This document shows, one piece after another, positions 26,223-35,342 of a DNA stretch of 63,363 nt. How positions within the stretch are numbered: the stretch's first letter is position 1; each line of letters opens with the position of its first letter. The DNA comes from Anaerolineae bacterium (GTDB taxonomy: Bacteria; Chloroflexota; Anaerolineae; Aggregatilineales; Phototrophicaceae), in assembly GCA_022843385.1 (NCBI GenBank), contig JALHNT010000042.1, forward strand, positions 1-63,363, in the 5' to 3' direction. The translations under genes and the position numbers were made by a program. Under the pieces are notes generated by a model. That model saw only the letters and a program-made list of their open reading frames with translations. It made no database searches and was not told where the DNA came from.

Positions 26223-26277
26223 CCCTCATCCCCTTCCGCGTGCGTCAGGGCGAAAGCGGAGGGATTTAGGGTGAGGG
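26223..26277 (+). terminator. Long imperfect hairpin after the copper operon
   Basis: CCCTCA (26223) pairs with TGAGGG (ending 26277), and an inner CCTTCCGC pairs imperfectly with GCGGAGGG. It lies 12 bp after the TIR-like gene's stop. There is no U-tract, so it is either a weak terminator or a REP-like structure. Confidence 0.4.
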
Positions 26278-26369
26278 CTTCAATTACCCAACCTTAGCCG
26301 ATTGCCGCCGGGAGCATTCTGCCACTGTTAAGGCGACCGGTGTCGGTTTTGGGGTGATGTCCCGCCGTT

Positions 26370-26859
26370 GATTCACAAGATTCGTCAGATTCGTCAGATT
26401 CGCATCAGTCCTTTTTGCGATTCGTGAATCATGTCCAGCCGTTTTCCCTCAAGTGTTGCAAGTCCCTTTTTGTGCAACTCCGGTTTTGTGTCGTCGTCGT
26501 CGTCGGACAGACACAACGACAAAGACAGAAAGACGAACACAGAGGACACAGAGAACACAGAGCGAAGACCGAGCAAAACTGCACAAAATTCGTCAAATTC
26601 GTCAAATTCAAAATTGCATTTTGTGAACATTTCCCTCAATCCTGACTCAGAACCATTGGGACGAACGATGGCGCGGGTCGGTTCGCAAACCACTCCTACG
26701 AGAAGGATACGCCCGATTGTCCCGTTACGGGTGAACTTTTGGTAAACTTTTTGGTACGACTTAAGCCGAGTCGAGGTTAACCATTCTGCGGGAGCGCGGA
26801 GGTTAAGGCTGTCGGCGTGGGGTTAGAGAAGGGTTGGAAAAATCAGGGTTGAGGGAGCA
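26370..26859. repeat. Mosaic intergenic repeat R2
   Basis: The left end has tandem ATTCGTCAG units. About 50 bp (26380-26429) is nearly identical to R3 at 62155-62204. The middle (26475-26560) matches R1. The right 186 bp (26674-26859) is colinear with R3 at 62404-62590, including the identical block from GTGAACTTTTGG to TTTTTGGTACGA (26731-26759) and the final GTTGAGGGAGCA. It ends about 55 bp before the stop of the WD-repeat gene. Confidence 0.75.
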
Positions 26860-26870
26860 GATTCAGGACA

Positions 26871-26905
26871 GGTGGCGCGAGCGACGGGACAGCCCCCGCG
26901 CCACC
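26871..26905 (-). terminator. GC-rich hairpin after the WD-repeat gene
   Basis: A 9-bp perfect stem GGTGGCGCG/CGCGCCACC (26871-26879 with 26897-26905), 10 bp below the stop of the WD-repeat gene. No U-tract, so termination efficiency is doubtful. Confidence 0.4.
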
Positions 26906-26914
26906 CGACAGACC

Positions 26915-29665
26915 CTACGTCCCGGCGAACTGGGGACAGGTCGGCTCGTTATCCGGAAGGTTGAACTGCTGCCGTTCCTCCGGCGTGAAATCGCGGAAGA
27001 CGCGGGCGCAGGCGTAGTCGATGAAGGGCTGGGGGCGATCCTGCCACAGCCGCAGGGGGCCATCATATGACCAGGAGAAGAAGCGGCCATCATCGAGCGC
27101 CAGCGCGCCATACACAGGGCGGGTATGCCCTTGCAAGGTTGCCAGCAGGTTGCCGGTGCTGCTCCACAGCCGGAGGGTGGTATCGTCTGACCAGGAGAGA
27201 AAGCGACCATCGGCGAGCGCCAGCGCGCCACCCACAATATTGGTATGTCCTTCGAGCGTTTCCAGCGGTTTGCCGTCGCTGCTCCACAGCCGGATGGTGG
27301 TATCGTCTGACCAGGAGAAGAAGCGACCATCGGCGAGCGCCAGCGCGCCACCCACAATATTGGTATGTCCTTCGAGCATTTCCAGCGGTTTGCCGTCGCT
27401 GCTCCACAGCCGGAGGGTGGTATCGTCTGACCAGGAGAAGAAGCGACCATCATCGAGCGCCAGTGCACCGTCCACAGCCCCGGTATGCCCTACAAGCGTC
27501 GCCAGCGGGTCGCCATCGCTGCTCCACAGCCGCAGCGTGCTATCCTGTGACCAGGAGAGGAAGCGACCATCGTCGAGCGCCAGCGCACCGTCCACAGCCC
27601 ATGTATGCCCTACAAGCGTCGCCAGCGGGTCGCCATCGCTGCTCCACAGCCGCAGGGTGCTATCCTGTGACCAGGAGAGGAAGCGGCCATCGGCGAGCGC
27701 CAGCGCGCCAAACACAGGGCGGGTATGCCCTTGCAAGGTTGCCAGCGGGTCGCCGTCGCTGTTCCAGAGCCGGAGGGTGCCATCGACTGACCAGGAGAGT
27801 AAGCGGCCATCGGCGAGCGCCAGCGCGCCAAGCACACTATCGGTATGCCCTTGCAGGGTTGCCAGTGGTTCGCCGTCGCTGCTCCAGAGCCGGAGGGTGC
27901 CATCCCATGACCAGGAGAGGAAGCGACCATCGGCGAGCGCCAGCGCGCCAACCACATAGCTGGTATGCCCGTGCAATGTGACCAGCGGTTTGCCGTCGCT
28001 GCTCCAGAGCCGGAGGGTGGTATCGTCTGACCAGGAGAGGAAGCGACCATCGTCGAGCGCCAGCGCGCCCCGCACCCAGTCGATATGCCCTTCGAGCGTT
28101 GCCAGCGATTTGTCATCGCTGCTCCAGAGCCGGAGGGTGGTATCGTCTGACCAGGAGAGGAAGCGACCATCGTCGAGCGCCAGCGTGCCAACCACACGAC
28201 TGGTATGTCCCTGCAATGTGACCAGCGGTTCGCCGTCGCTGCTCCACAGCCGGAGGGTGTGATCGTCTGACCAGGAGAGGAAGCGCCCGTCGTCGAGCGC
28301 CAGCGCGCCAACCACACGACTGGTATGTCCCTGCAATGTGACCAGCGGTTCGCCGTCGCTGCTCCACAGCCGGAGGGTGTTATCGACTGACCAGGAGAGG
28401 AAGCGACCATCGTCGAGCGCCAGCGCGCCAAGCACAATATTGGTATGCCCTTCGAGCGTTGCCAGTGGTTCGCCAGTGCTGCTCCAGAGACGGAATGTGT
28501 TGTCCCATGACCAGGAGAGGAAACGGCCAGCGTCGAGCACCAGTGCGCCATCCACAATACTGGTATGCCCCTGCAATGTGACCAGCGGTTCGCCGTCGCT
28601 GCTCCACAGCCGCAGGGTGCCATTGACTGACCAGGAGAGGAAGCGACCATCGGCGAGCGCCAGCGCGCCCAGCACACCATTGGTATGCCCTGTGAGGGTC
28701 GCCAGCGGTTCGCCGGCGCTGTTCCACAGCCGCAGGGTGGCATCGGATGACCAAGAGAGGAATCTGCCATCATCGAGCGCCAGCGCGCCCAGCACACCAT
28801 CGGTATGCCTTTCGAGCGTCACCAGCGGGTCGCCGGCGCTGCTCCACAGCCGCAGGGTGGCATCGGATGACCAGGAGAGGAATCTGCCATCATCGAGCGC
28901 CAGTGCACCGTCCACAGCCCAGGTATGCCCTGTGAGCATCGCAAGCGGGTCGCCGGCGCTGCTCCACAGCCGCAGGGTGGCATCGGATGACCAGGAGAGG
29001 AATCTGCCATCATCGAGCGCCAGCGCGCCCAGCACACCATCGGTATGCCCTTCGAGCGTCACCAGCGGGTCGCCGGCGCTGCTCCACAGCCGCAGGGTGG
29101 CATCGGATGACCAGGAAAGGAATCTGCCATCATCGAGCGCCAGTGCACCGTCCACAGCCCAGGTATGCCCAGTGAGTGCTGCTAAGGTGTACAGGTTATC
29201 CGTCGCGCGCTGCAGGGCGGCATCAGCCGGGTCAGTGTAGGCGGTGTTCATGGCGCGAATGCCGAGCAGGGCGGCGGTCTCGGCATTGCCAGTAGTGGAG
29301 CTAAGCAGGCCGCTGCTGAAGGCGGCTAAACGCTGCGACTCAAGGATGCGCAGTTGTTCCTCGGCGGTAGCAATCTGCTCGGCGAGGGCAGTCAATGTGG
29401 ATTGCATGACCGCCAACTGAGTCGAGAGCTGGTTGACCTCTGCCTCTGAGGTCGCCACTTGAGCGTTGACCGGTGATTGTTGAGGGGGCAAGGGCGTCCC
29501 GGTGGCCGCTAGAGGGCTGCTGGTAGGGGTCGGATTCTGAGCCGACACAGGGTTGTGGGTCAACATGACTGCCCATGTGAACAGCACCATGAGGGCAAAG
29601 AAAGTTATGTATAGAGTGGGTTGCGGCTGTTTCTGAGGTGAGCTATCGGTGAGGTGCTGAGACAT
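26915..29665 (-). CDS. Membrane-anchored 18-repeat WD40 propeller protein
   Basis: A 916-aa protein. One transmembrane or signal-anchor helix (about residues 18-42) is followed by a Pro/Thr/Ser linker, a coiled coil (about 66-118) and 18 WD-type repeats of exactly 40 residues (about 160-880) with the pattern GHT..V.GALALDDGRFLSWS.D.TLRLW. The tail has CARVFRDFTPEE and ends with a Cys-Pro segment, as seen in other Chloroflexota WD proteins. The DNA period is 120 bp and the copies are so similar that every other frame is also open. Eighteen blades exceed a single 7- or 8-bladed propeller. AAGGAG precedes the ATG at 29665. Confidence 0.88.
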   Translation of the reverse strand: MSQHLTDSSPQKQPQPTLYITFFALMVLFTWAVMLTHNPVSAQNPTPTSSPLAATGTPLPPQQSPVNAQVATSEAEVNQLSTQLAVMQSTLTALAEQIATAEEQLRILESQRLAAFSSGLLSSTTGNAETAALLGIRAMNTAYTDPADAALQRATDNLYTLAALTGHTWAVDGALALDDGRFLSWSSDATLRLWSSAGDPLVTLEGHTDGVLGALALDDGRFLSWSSDATLRLWSSAGDPLAMLTGHTWAVDGALALDDGRFLSWSSDATLRLWSSAGDPLVTLERHTDGVLGALALDDGRFLSWSSDATLRLWNSAGEPLATLTGHTNGVLGALALADGRFLSWSVNGTLRLWSSDGEPLVTLQGHTSIVDGALVLDAGRFLSWSWDNTFRLWSSTGEPLATLEGHTNIVLGALALDDGRFLSWSVDNTLRLWSSDGEPLVTLQGHTSRVVGALALDDGRFLSWSDDHTLRLWSSDGEPLVTLQGHTSRVVGTLALDDGRFLSWSDDTTLRLWSSDDKSLATLEGHIDWVRGALALDDGRFLSWSDDTTLRLWSSDGKPLVTLHGHTSYVVGALALADGRFLSWSWDGTLRLWSSDGEPLATLQGHTDSVLGALALADGRLLSWSVDGTLRLWNSDGDPLATLQGHTRPVFGALALADGRFLSWSQDSTLRLWSSDGDPLATLVGHTWAVDGALALDDGRFLSWSQDSTLRLWSSDGDPLATLVGHTGAVDGALALDDGRFFSWSDDTTLRLWSSDGKPLEMLEGHTNIVGGALALADGRFFSWSDDTTIRLWSSDGKPLETLEGHTNIVGGALALADGRFLSWSDDTTLRLWSSTGNLLATLQGHTRPVYGALALDDGRFFSWSYDGPLRLWQDRPQPFIDYACARVFRDFTPEERQQFNLPDNEPTCPQFAGT
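27025..29190. repeat. Tandem 120-bp repeat array within the WD-repeat gene
   Basis: Eighteen head-to-tail 120-bp units, each containing a TGACCAGGAGAGGAAGCGACC-like core (plus strand) and GAGCGCCAGCGCGCC. Neighbouring units show two-unit periodicity near the 5' end of the gene (repeats 1 and 3 resemble each other, as do 2 and 4), which points to duplication of 240-bp blocks. The array is prone to expansion, contraction and assembly collapse. Confidence 0.9.
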
Positions 29666-29749
29666 GCACTGACTCCTTCGTCATCAATGCCTTTTACACC
29701 TATGATACCCCGAATTGGAAAACGAACTGCGCCACGCCATGATTTGGGC

Positions 29750-29769
29750 GGACACCCGGTTGGGTGTCC
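29750..29769. repeat. Perfect 20-nt inverted repeat (REP-like)
   Basis: GGACACCC-GGTT-GGGTGTCC, an 8-bp perfect stem with a 4-nt loop, lies between the CDGSH gene's 3' end and the WD gene's 5' end. A related half (GACACCCAACCGG) is at 13439. Short GC hairpins of this kind are commonly dispersed between genes. It could act as a terminator for the CDGSH gene but has no U-tract. Confidence 0.5.
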
Positions 29770-29854
29770 CTATGAACGAACTGATGGTTTTAGAGAAGGG
29801 ATCGTGCGAAGCCTCCCCTGTCGCGCTCCGGGTAGAAAGGTGTCGCCAGCATCC

Positions 29855-30520
29855 TCACTCGGCGCTGAAGCCATTGTGATTGTGGGTGCCATCGCAGAAT
29901 GGCTTGTTCTGTGACCCGCCGCAGCGGCAGAACCATTCCTCTTCCGTCACCTGCTTGAGCGGTTCGGCCGCGCCATTCAGGATGGCGAACTGGCCTTTCA
30001 CCTGAATTGGGCCATTGGTGTGAAAGATGATCTGAAGGGCGCCGCCCGGTATGGCCGCGATCTCCGGCTCGATCTGGCTGGCATCGGTCAGCGTGGCGCT
30101 GGCTTCGAAGTGAATATCCTTGTGGCTGTTGTCGCAGAAGGGTTTGTTCTTGGAAGCGCCGCAGCGGCACAGCGCCACCCGCGTCTCCTCCATGATGACG
30201 GTGGTTTCATCACCCCGCAGCAGCGTCACCTGACCGCGCACGTAGAGCGGGCCGTTGGCCTTCAGCCGGATGGTGTTGGCCTCCGGCGTTGGCTCATCGG
30301 CCTGCCCATCCTTGCGGCTGTAATGCAGCGCACCGGATGGACAGTGATGAATGGTTTCGGCAATCGAATCCGCTGGCGCGTTGGCGGGCTGCACCCAGGG
30401 GCGCTGCTGGGTATCGAACACCGCCCGCAGCCGGTTGACGCATTCCGCCGCATGGATGCAGCGCTTCAGATCATACTGAACATCAATCGCTTCACTCTCA
30501 TACGTCTTGACATGGCTCAT
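29855..30520 (-). CDS. Divergent ferredoxin-like plus double CDGSH iron-sulfur protein
   Basis: A 221-aa redox protein. The N-terminal ~75 residues fit the divergent 4Fe-4S mono-cluster family (CIHAAEC ... HHCPSGALHY). Two CDGSH 2Fe-2S sites follow: CRCGASKNKPFCDNSH (about residues 137-152) and CRCGGSQNKPFCDGTH (about 196-211). Each has the three Cys and one His that hold the cluster. Likely an electron-transfer or Fe-S trafficking protein in the cytoplasm. The ATG has AAGGGTGA upstream. It lies 74 bp below the deacylase-fusion gene in the same direction. Confidence 0.9.
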   Translation of the reverse strand: MSHVKTYESEAIDVQYDLKRCIHAAECVNRLRAVFDTQQRPWVQPANAPADSIAETIHHCPSGALHYSRKDGQADEPTPEANTIRLKANGPLYVRGQVTLLRGDETTVIMEETRVALCRCGASKNKPFCDNSHKDIHFEASATLTDASQIEPEIAAIPGGALQIIFHTNGPIQVKGQFAILNGAAEPLKQVTEEEWFCRCGGSQNKPFCDGTHNHNGFSAE

Positions 30521-30594
30521 GGCGGTTCACCCTTCATCGTTAACGAGTCTGCCTATGGTAACGACTCTGCCTGCGCCGGACAATGCAGCGCCCG

Positions 30595-33021
30595 TCAGCG
30601 TTTCTTGCGCTGCTGTTTTTTCAGTTTGGCGGCCTGTTTGCGTTTGGCCTTTTCCCGCGCAGCATCTTTGCCCGGTTTCTTCGGCCCGGTCGATTTCACC
30701 GGCGAACCAATCCAGTCCATCGGTTCTGGGCTTTCGGGTTCGTCCTCGTCGTCCTCATCATCCAGCACCGGGATGCCCAGCTTGTCATAGATATCTTCGC
30801 GCGGTCCGAGCATCTCTTCAAAGACTGCGCCAGCGTCCAGCACCTCCTCGATCAGGTCAATCGCCCCGACGCTCTCAATCCGTACCAGAGCGCTGACTAA
30901 GGCGGTGTTGAAGAAGCGGTCATTGGTGTTGTAATCGCGCAGGTACTTGATGAGCAGGGCGGAGATGGTATAGCGCGTCAATTCATCGGCATAGTCGCCG
31001 ACTGCCACCAGACAGTTCACGGCTGCCATGCGTGCCAAGGGGTGGCTTAACGAGGCTTCCAGAAAGGTGACAATGCCTGGCAGCGCCGGCGCTCCCAGCA
31101 CTTTGAAGACGGTTGGGAGATCGCGCGCCACCAGCGGATTGAGCGCGTTGAGCATGTCGAGCAAGTCCGGCACTGCCTCGTAGGCCTTCATCTGCGCCAG
31201 TACATGACTGGCATGGAGCGGGGCAAAGGCTTCGGCGCGGGTCTCATAGGGCAGCGCCAGCAGACTCCGATCCTTCACCATACGGATCAGATCCGCCACC
31301 TGCCACTGATCGCGTTCAAATTCGAAGTACGTGCCGCCATAGTCCGCACCCAGTTTCAGCAGCGGGTGCAGCGCTGCCGGATAGTCAAACTCAAATGGTT
31401 GGCGCTGATAGCCCGGCCCACGCACCACCCGCCCCGGTTTCGCGCCGGTATGCTCGCCATCCTGCAACACTGCGACGCCATTGACGAAGACATGCTGGAC
31501 GCCGGTGGCATACTGATGCGGATTCTCCGGCGTGGCGTGATCCTGAATTGTGGCCGGATCAAAGACTACTACATCGGCAAAATAACCAGCTTGCAGCGAC
31601 CCGCGCTCGGCGATGCGAAGATTGGCAGCCGGGAACGCGGTCAGGCGGCGGACAGCTTCTTCCAGCGGGATGATCTGTTCGTCGCGCACATACTTGCCCA
31701 GCACACGAGCGAACGCGCCATAGGCACGGGGATGGGGATGGATTTTGAGGAAGACGCCTTCAGTGGCCTGTGACTCTTCATCGGAGCAGAAGCTCACCCA
31801 GGGCAGCGCCATCTGTTTACGCAGGTTCTCTTCCGACATGCAGAAGTACATGGCTGAGACGCGGCTGCGGTCTTCCAGGATCAGATCGAGCAGGGTGTCG
31901 TCCGGCGCTGTGGCGCGCTCCGCCGCGATCTGCGACAGTCGCTTGCCGTTCAACGGACGCAGCGTCTCGCTTTGCAGGCCGCATACCTGGATGTTGTCCG
32001 GCCCATTTTCCAGATACATGTTCTCCCACACATCGGTGGAGGTCGCCATATCCGCCTTGATGCGCCCGCGCTGCTCTGGATCAGCCAGGCGTTCCAGCAG
32101 ACGGTCAAAGCCGCCGTCATGCGCCCAGGGCGGGATGCAGGCCGTCAGTCCGGTGCCGGAGAAGGGATAGGGATACATATCAGCGGTGATGTCCAGCCCA
32201 TCGTCACGCACTTCCTGGATCAGCGCAATCGCCTCATCCATCTTGTCCCAGTGCCCTGCACCAGCCGCCTTCAGGTGATAGACTTCGCCGCGCACCCAGG
32301 CAACATCGACGGTCTCGATGAACTCATTCAGCGCATCGATCAGCGCTGCCCCTTCCCCCCGGATGTGCGAGATGTACAGGCCATCATATTCAGCGACGAC
32401 GGTAGCCAGGTCGATCAGCTCAACAATTTTCTGATAGGTCGCCGGAGGATAAATCAGCGCTGCCGACAACCCCATCGCCCCCTGGCGCATGGCCTCGTGC
32501 ACTAACTGAGCCATCTGCTTGTGTTCATCTTCGCTGACCTCGCGGTCTTCCAGCCCGACAGCGTACTCGCGCACCGTGGCGGAACCGATGAATGAGGCGA
32601 TGTTGCACGAGACACCGCGCGCTTCCAGCCATTCGAGATATTCGCCCAGCGTGTTCCATTCCAGCGTGTACTGGATGTGCGGGTTGCCCAGGATGCCGCG
32701 CTGATAATGTTCCTTCATGGCCGGGCTGAGCGGCCCCATCGACGTGCCTTCGCCCATCACCTCCAGCGTCACGCCCTGCCTGATCTCGCTCATCGAGCGG
32801 CCATCCTCGATCAGCGATTCGTTCGACCAGCTCAACATGTTGATGAAACCGGGGGCGATTGCCAACCCGTGCACGTCGATCTCGCGCAGGCCGCTGGCTT
32901 CGCCCAGATCGCCCACCGCTGCGATTCGATCCCCCTGAATCGCCAGGTCGCCGCGATACGGCGTTCCCCCGCTGCCATCCACGATCAGGCCGTTGCGAAG
33001 GATGATGTCATAGGTTGTCAT
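30595..33021 (-). CDS. N-acyl-D-amino-acid deacylase-like amidohydrolase fused to a HEAT-like domain and basic tail
   Basis: An 808-aa protein. Residues 1 to about 545 form an amidohydrolase of the D-aminoacylase type (DIILRNGLIVDGSG, RQGVTLEVMGEG, SFIGSATVREYAVG, YISHIRGEG, VYHLKAAGAG, ADMYPYPFSGTGL, SFCSDEES, AERGSLQAGYFADVVVF). The usual HxH metal pair after APGFI is replaced by NMLSW; I recall this subfamily variant, but it means a reduced metal site. Residues about 570-735 are a helical, HEAT-like region. The last ~60 residues are acidic, then Lys/Arg-rich. GGAGG precedes the ATG. It follows the aldo-keto reductase by 24 bp. Confidence 0.82.
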   Translation of the reverse strand: MTTYDIILRNGLIVDGSGGTPYRGDLAIQGDRIAAVGDLGEASGLREIDVHGLAIAPGFINMLSWSNESLIEDGRSMSEIRQGVTLEVMGEGTSMGPLSPAMKEHYQRGILGNPHIQYTLEWNTLGEYLEWLEARGVSCNIASFIGSATVREYAVGLEDREVSEDEHKQMAQLVHEAMRQGAMGLSAALIYPPATYQKIVELIDLATVVAEYDGLYISHIRGEGAALIDALNEFIETVDVAWVRGEVYHLKAAGAGHWDKMDEAIALIQEVRDDGLDITADMYPYPFSGTGLTACIPPWAHDGGFDRLLERLADPEQRGRIKADMATSTDVWENMYLENGPDNIQVCGLQSETLRPLNGKRLSQIAAERATAPDDTLLDLILEDRSRVSAMYFCMSEENLRKQMALPWVSFCSDEESQATEGVFLKIHPHPRAYGAFARVLGKYVRDEQIIPLEEAVRRLTAFPAANLRIAERGSLQAGYFADVVVFDPATIQDHATPENPHQYATGVQHVFVNGVAVLQDGEHTGAKPGRVVRGPGYQRQPFEFDYPAALHPLLKLGADYGGTYFEFERDQWQVADLIRMVKDRSLLALPYETRAEAFAPLHASHVLAQMKAYEAVPDLLDMLNALNPLVARDLPTVFKVLGAPALPGIVTFLEASLSHPLARMAAVNCLVAVGDYADELTRYTISALLIKYLRDYNTNDRFFNTALVSALVRIESVGAIDLIEEVLDAGAVFEEMLGPREDIYDKLGIPVLDDEDDEDEPESPEPMDWIGSPVKSTGPKKPGKDAAREKAKRKQAAKLKKQQRKKR

Positions 33022-33045
33022 GAGGCCTCCTGCCTGCCATCCGGC

Positions 33046-34032
33046 TCACCAGCGGTGGTGCACCAGGCGGGCGATATACTTGCCATAAATCTCACGGATC
33101 TTTGCCATCTGGGCATCGCTCAACGCCGGCATCTCCGAAGCGCGCGAGTTGTCTTCCACCTGCGACGGACGCTTGCCGCCGGGGATGGCACAGGTCACCG
33201 CGTCGAACATCAGAATCCAGCGCAGCGCGAACTGCGTCATCGACCAGCCTTCCGGCACCAGCGCCTTGATCTCGTCAACCGCTTTCAATCCGGTTTCATA
33301 ATCCACGCCGGAGAAGGTTTCGCCCATATCGAAGGATTGGCCGTAGCGGTTGAAGTTGCGATGATCGTCAGCGGCGAACTGCGAGTCGCGGCTCATCTTG
33401 CCGGTCAGCAGACCACTCGCCAGCGGCACCCGCGCCAGGATGCCGACCTTGTGGGCGATAGCCTCGCGGAAGAACAGGTCGGCGGGACGATGACGGAACA
33501 TGTTGAAGATGATCTGCACCGACTGGACGTTGGGGAATTCGATGGCCTTCAGCGCCTCTTCGACCTTCTCCACACTCACGCCGTAATAGCGAATCTTGCC
33601 AGCGCGCACCAGGCCGTCGAGGATGTCGAACACCTCCGGCATGTAATAAACGCTGGTCGGCGGGCAGTGAAGCTGCACCAGATCGAGGCAGTCGGTCTCC
33701 AGGTTTTGCAGGCTGCGATCAATCCAGGCGTTCAGGTTCTCGGCGGTGTAGCCTTCCGGCACCTGTTTGGGCAACCGGCGTCCGGCTTTAGTGACGACGA
33801 TGATCTGTTCGCCAGGGCGATCTTTCTTGAGCTGGGCGATCAGCTTCTCGCTGTGACCATCGCCGTAGACATCGGCGGTGTCGATGAAGTTGCAGCCCAT
33901 ATCAATCGCCTTGTGCATGGCCGCCAGCGATTCCTGGTCATCCACCGCCCCCCAGGCCGAACCGATGGCCCAGGCACCAAAACTGATATCAGAAACTTTC
34001 CAACCGGTGCGTCCTAAATCGCGGTAATGCAT
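33046..34032 (-). CDS. Aldo-keto reductase
   Basis: A 328-aa NADPH-dependent oxidoreductase of the AKR fold. Catalytic tetrad residues are visible: Asp in FIDTADVYGDGHSE, the Tyr of that motif, Lys in IIVVTKAGRR and His in LVQLHCPP. The C-terminal cofactor segment is AIPGGKRPSQVEDN. It belongs to the YghZ/L-glyceraldehyde-reductase-like group by pattern; the true substrate is unknown. AAAGGAAC lies before the ATG at 34032. It sits between the MFS transporter (86 bp upstream) and the deacylase fusion (24 bp downstream), all on one strand, suggesting import and processing of a small amide or sugar derivative. Confidence 0.92.
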   Translation of the reverse strand: MHYRDLGRTGWKVSDISFGAWAIGSAWGAVDDQESLAAMHKAIDMGCNFIDTADVYGDGHSEKLIAQLKKDRPGEQIIVVTKAGRRLPKQVPEGYTAENLNAWIDRSLQNLETDCLDLVQLHCPPTSVYYMPEVFDILDGLVRAGKIRYYGVSVEKVEEALKAIEFPNVQSVQIIFNMFRHRPADLFFREAIAHKVGILARVPLASGLLTGKMSRDSQFAADDHRNFNRYGQSFDMGETFSGVDYETGLKAVDEIKALVPEGWSMTQFALRWILMFDAVTCAIPGGKRPSQVEDNSRASEMPALSDAQMAKIREIYGKYIARLVHHRW

Positions 34033-34118
34033 GGGTTTCAGTTCCTTTGAGATGAAGATTTTGCTGACCTATTGTGCCGCCGGAAGCGCAAAAGTGCAAC
34101 GCGCACGGCTGTGCCGCA

Positions 34119-35342
34119 TCAGGCCGGGACCGGACGCGCTTTGGTCTTGAGGACGAAGAGGAACATCAGCACGGCGAACACACCCATGCTGCTCCAGAAG
34201 AAGAAGGGTATATTCAGGCCGAAGTGCGCCAGACTGTTGCCCACCGGCGGCGAGAATGTCCCGCCCAGATTGCGGATCATGACGCCGAAGCCAACGGCGG
34301 TCCCGGCATAGAGATTGGTGACTCCGTCGGCCTCCAGCACGCTGGCGTTGAGGATCGCCATGAAGCCGTCGAAGACGATGCCGGTCGCGGCGATCACCAG
34401 GATGATGAGCGACCCCTGTACCACCCCCAGCAGACCGATGCCGGTGGTGAGGATGAGCGAGGCGGCGATCAGGAAACCGCGCCGCAGATGCAGCCGGTCT
34501 GACAAGATCGACAACGGAATGACTGCCATCAGGCTGGTGACGAAGAAAGCTGCCAGCGCCCGGTCGGCATCCATCTCGGCCCAGCCTGCTGCCTTGAGGT
34601 AGGTGGGCAGGTAGCCGGTGAACCCCTGAAAACAGGCGTTGATCCCCAACCCGCCGATCCCCAGAATCCACACCTCGCGCAGCCGGACGACGTAGCGCAG
34701 GCTGTCCCAGAGCGAAACCGACATCCCAGCCCCGGAGCGATTGGGCTTGTCCGCCGGATGCACCAGCAGCCACACCAGACTCATGCCGATGGCAACCACG
34801 CCATAGGCCAGCAGCACCTGTCGCCAGCCGCCCAGCGCCGGCAGGATCAGGCTGGTGCTGAGGAGCGGGCCGAGCATCAGACCGGCAGCGAAACCAGCTG
34901 AGATCACCCCACTCGCCATGCCGATTTGCTGGCTGGGGAACCACTGCCGCGCCACCTTGAACAGCATGACCGGGATGATGGCCTGAAAGATGCCGTAGCC
35001 GAGCGTGGTCAGCAGCAGCGTGGCGAAATCGACAGCGAAGCAGCGGGTGATGCCGAACACGCCGGTCAGCAGGCAGGCCAGAAACAACGTGGTGCGCGCC
35101 CCAAACCGATCCCCCAGCGTCCCGCCGATCAGGGCGAAGAAGATGCCAGTGAACGACCCCATGCCCCAGATCAGCCCAATTTCCACCAATGACAAGCCGA
35201 TGTCGGCGCTGATGGTGGCGAACAGCGGGGGCAGCGACATATTCGGCAGCGTCACCACCGACAGCGGCGTCAGGGCACACAGGAGCAGCATCACCCAGCG
35301 GTAACGGCTCTCGGTCGGATTCAGACTGGTGGATGGGTTCAC
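34119..35342 (-). CDS. MFS transporter
   Basis: A 407-aa major facilitator with 12 predicted transmembrane helices. The loop 2-3 motif GGTLGDRFGARTT (about residues 73-85) is the MFS signature. The second half has the weaker counterpart LSDRLHLRRG. The GTG start at 35342 has only a weak AGG upstream. It is first in a minus-strand row with the aldo-keto reductase, deacylase and CDGSH genes. The substrate cannot be named from sequence. A near full-length frame on the same strand in another phase is a shadow. Confidence 0.9.
   Translation of the reverse strand: MNPSTSLNPTESRYRWVMLLLCALTPLSVVTLPNMSLPPLFATISADIGLSLVEIGLIWGMGSFTGIFFALIGGTLGDRFGARTTLFLACLLTGVFGITRCFAVDFATLLLTTLGYGIFQAIIPVMLFKVARQWFPSQQIGMASGVISAGFAAGLMLGPLLSTSLILPALGGWRQVLLAYGVVAIGMSLVWLLVHPADKPNRSGAGMSVSLWDSLRYVVRLREVWILGIGGLGINACFQGFTGYLPTYLKAAGWAEMDADRALAAFFVTSLMAVIPLSILSDRLHLRRGFLIAASLILTTGIGLLGVVQGSLIILVIAATGIVFDGFMAILNASVLEADGVTNLYAGTAVGFGVMIRNLGGTFSPPVGNSLAHFGLNIPFFFWSSMGVFAVLMFLFVLKTKARPVPA

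Larger units (their letters stand above)
26211..26914. other. Intergenic region between convergent genes, holds repeat R2
   Basis: No gene is supported; short frames here are low-complexity (Ser/Val/Asp runs). Contents are the hairpin at 26223-26277, repeat R2 at 26370-26859 and a GC-rich hairpin at 26871-26905. Confidence 0.6.

Noticed and set aside
26394..26693. Small frames such as the 99-codon minus-strand one across R2
   Set aside because: They translate to runs of Ser, Leu, Val and Asp caused by the repeat words. They have no ribosome site and are not conserved between R1, R2 and R3.
27021..29240. Long open frames on both strands across the WD array (for example 27067-27981, 27610-28800, 28338-29240)
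   Set aside because: They arise because the 120-bp period is a multiple of three and free of stops in every phase. Their products are repetitive Ser/Arg/Ala peptides.
34069..35280. 403-codon frame overlapping the MFS transporter on the same strand
   Set aside because: The product is Gly/Arg/His-rich with no membrane helices, while the other phase is a textbook MFS protein.
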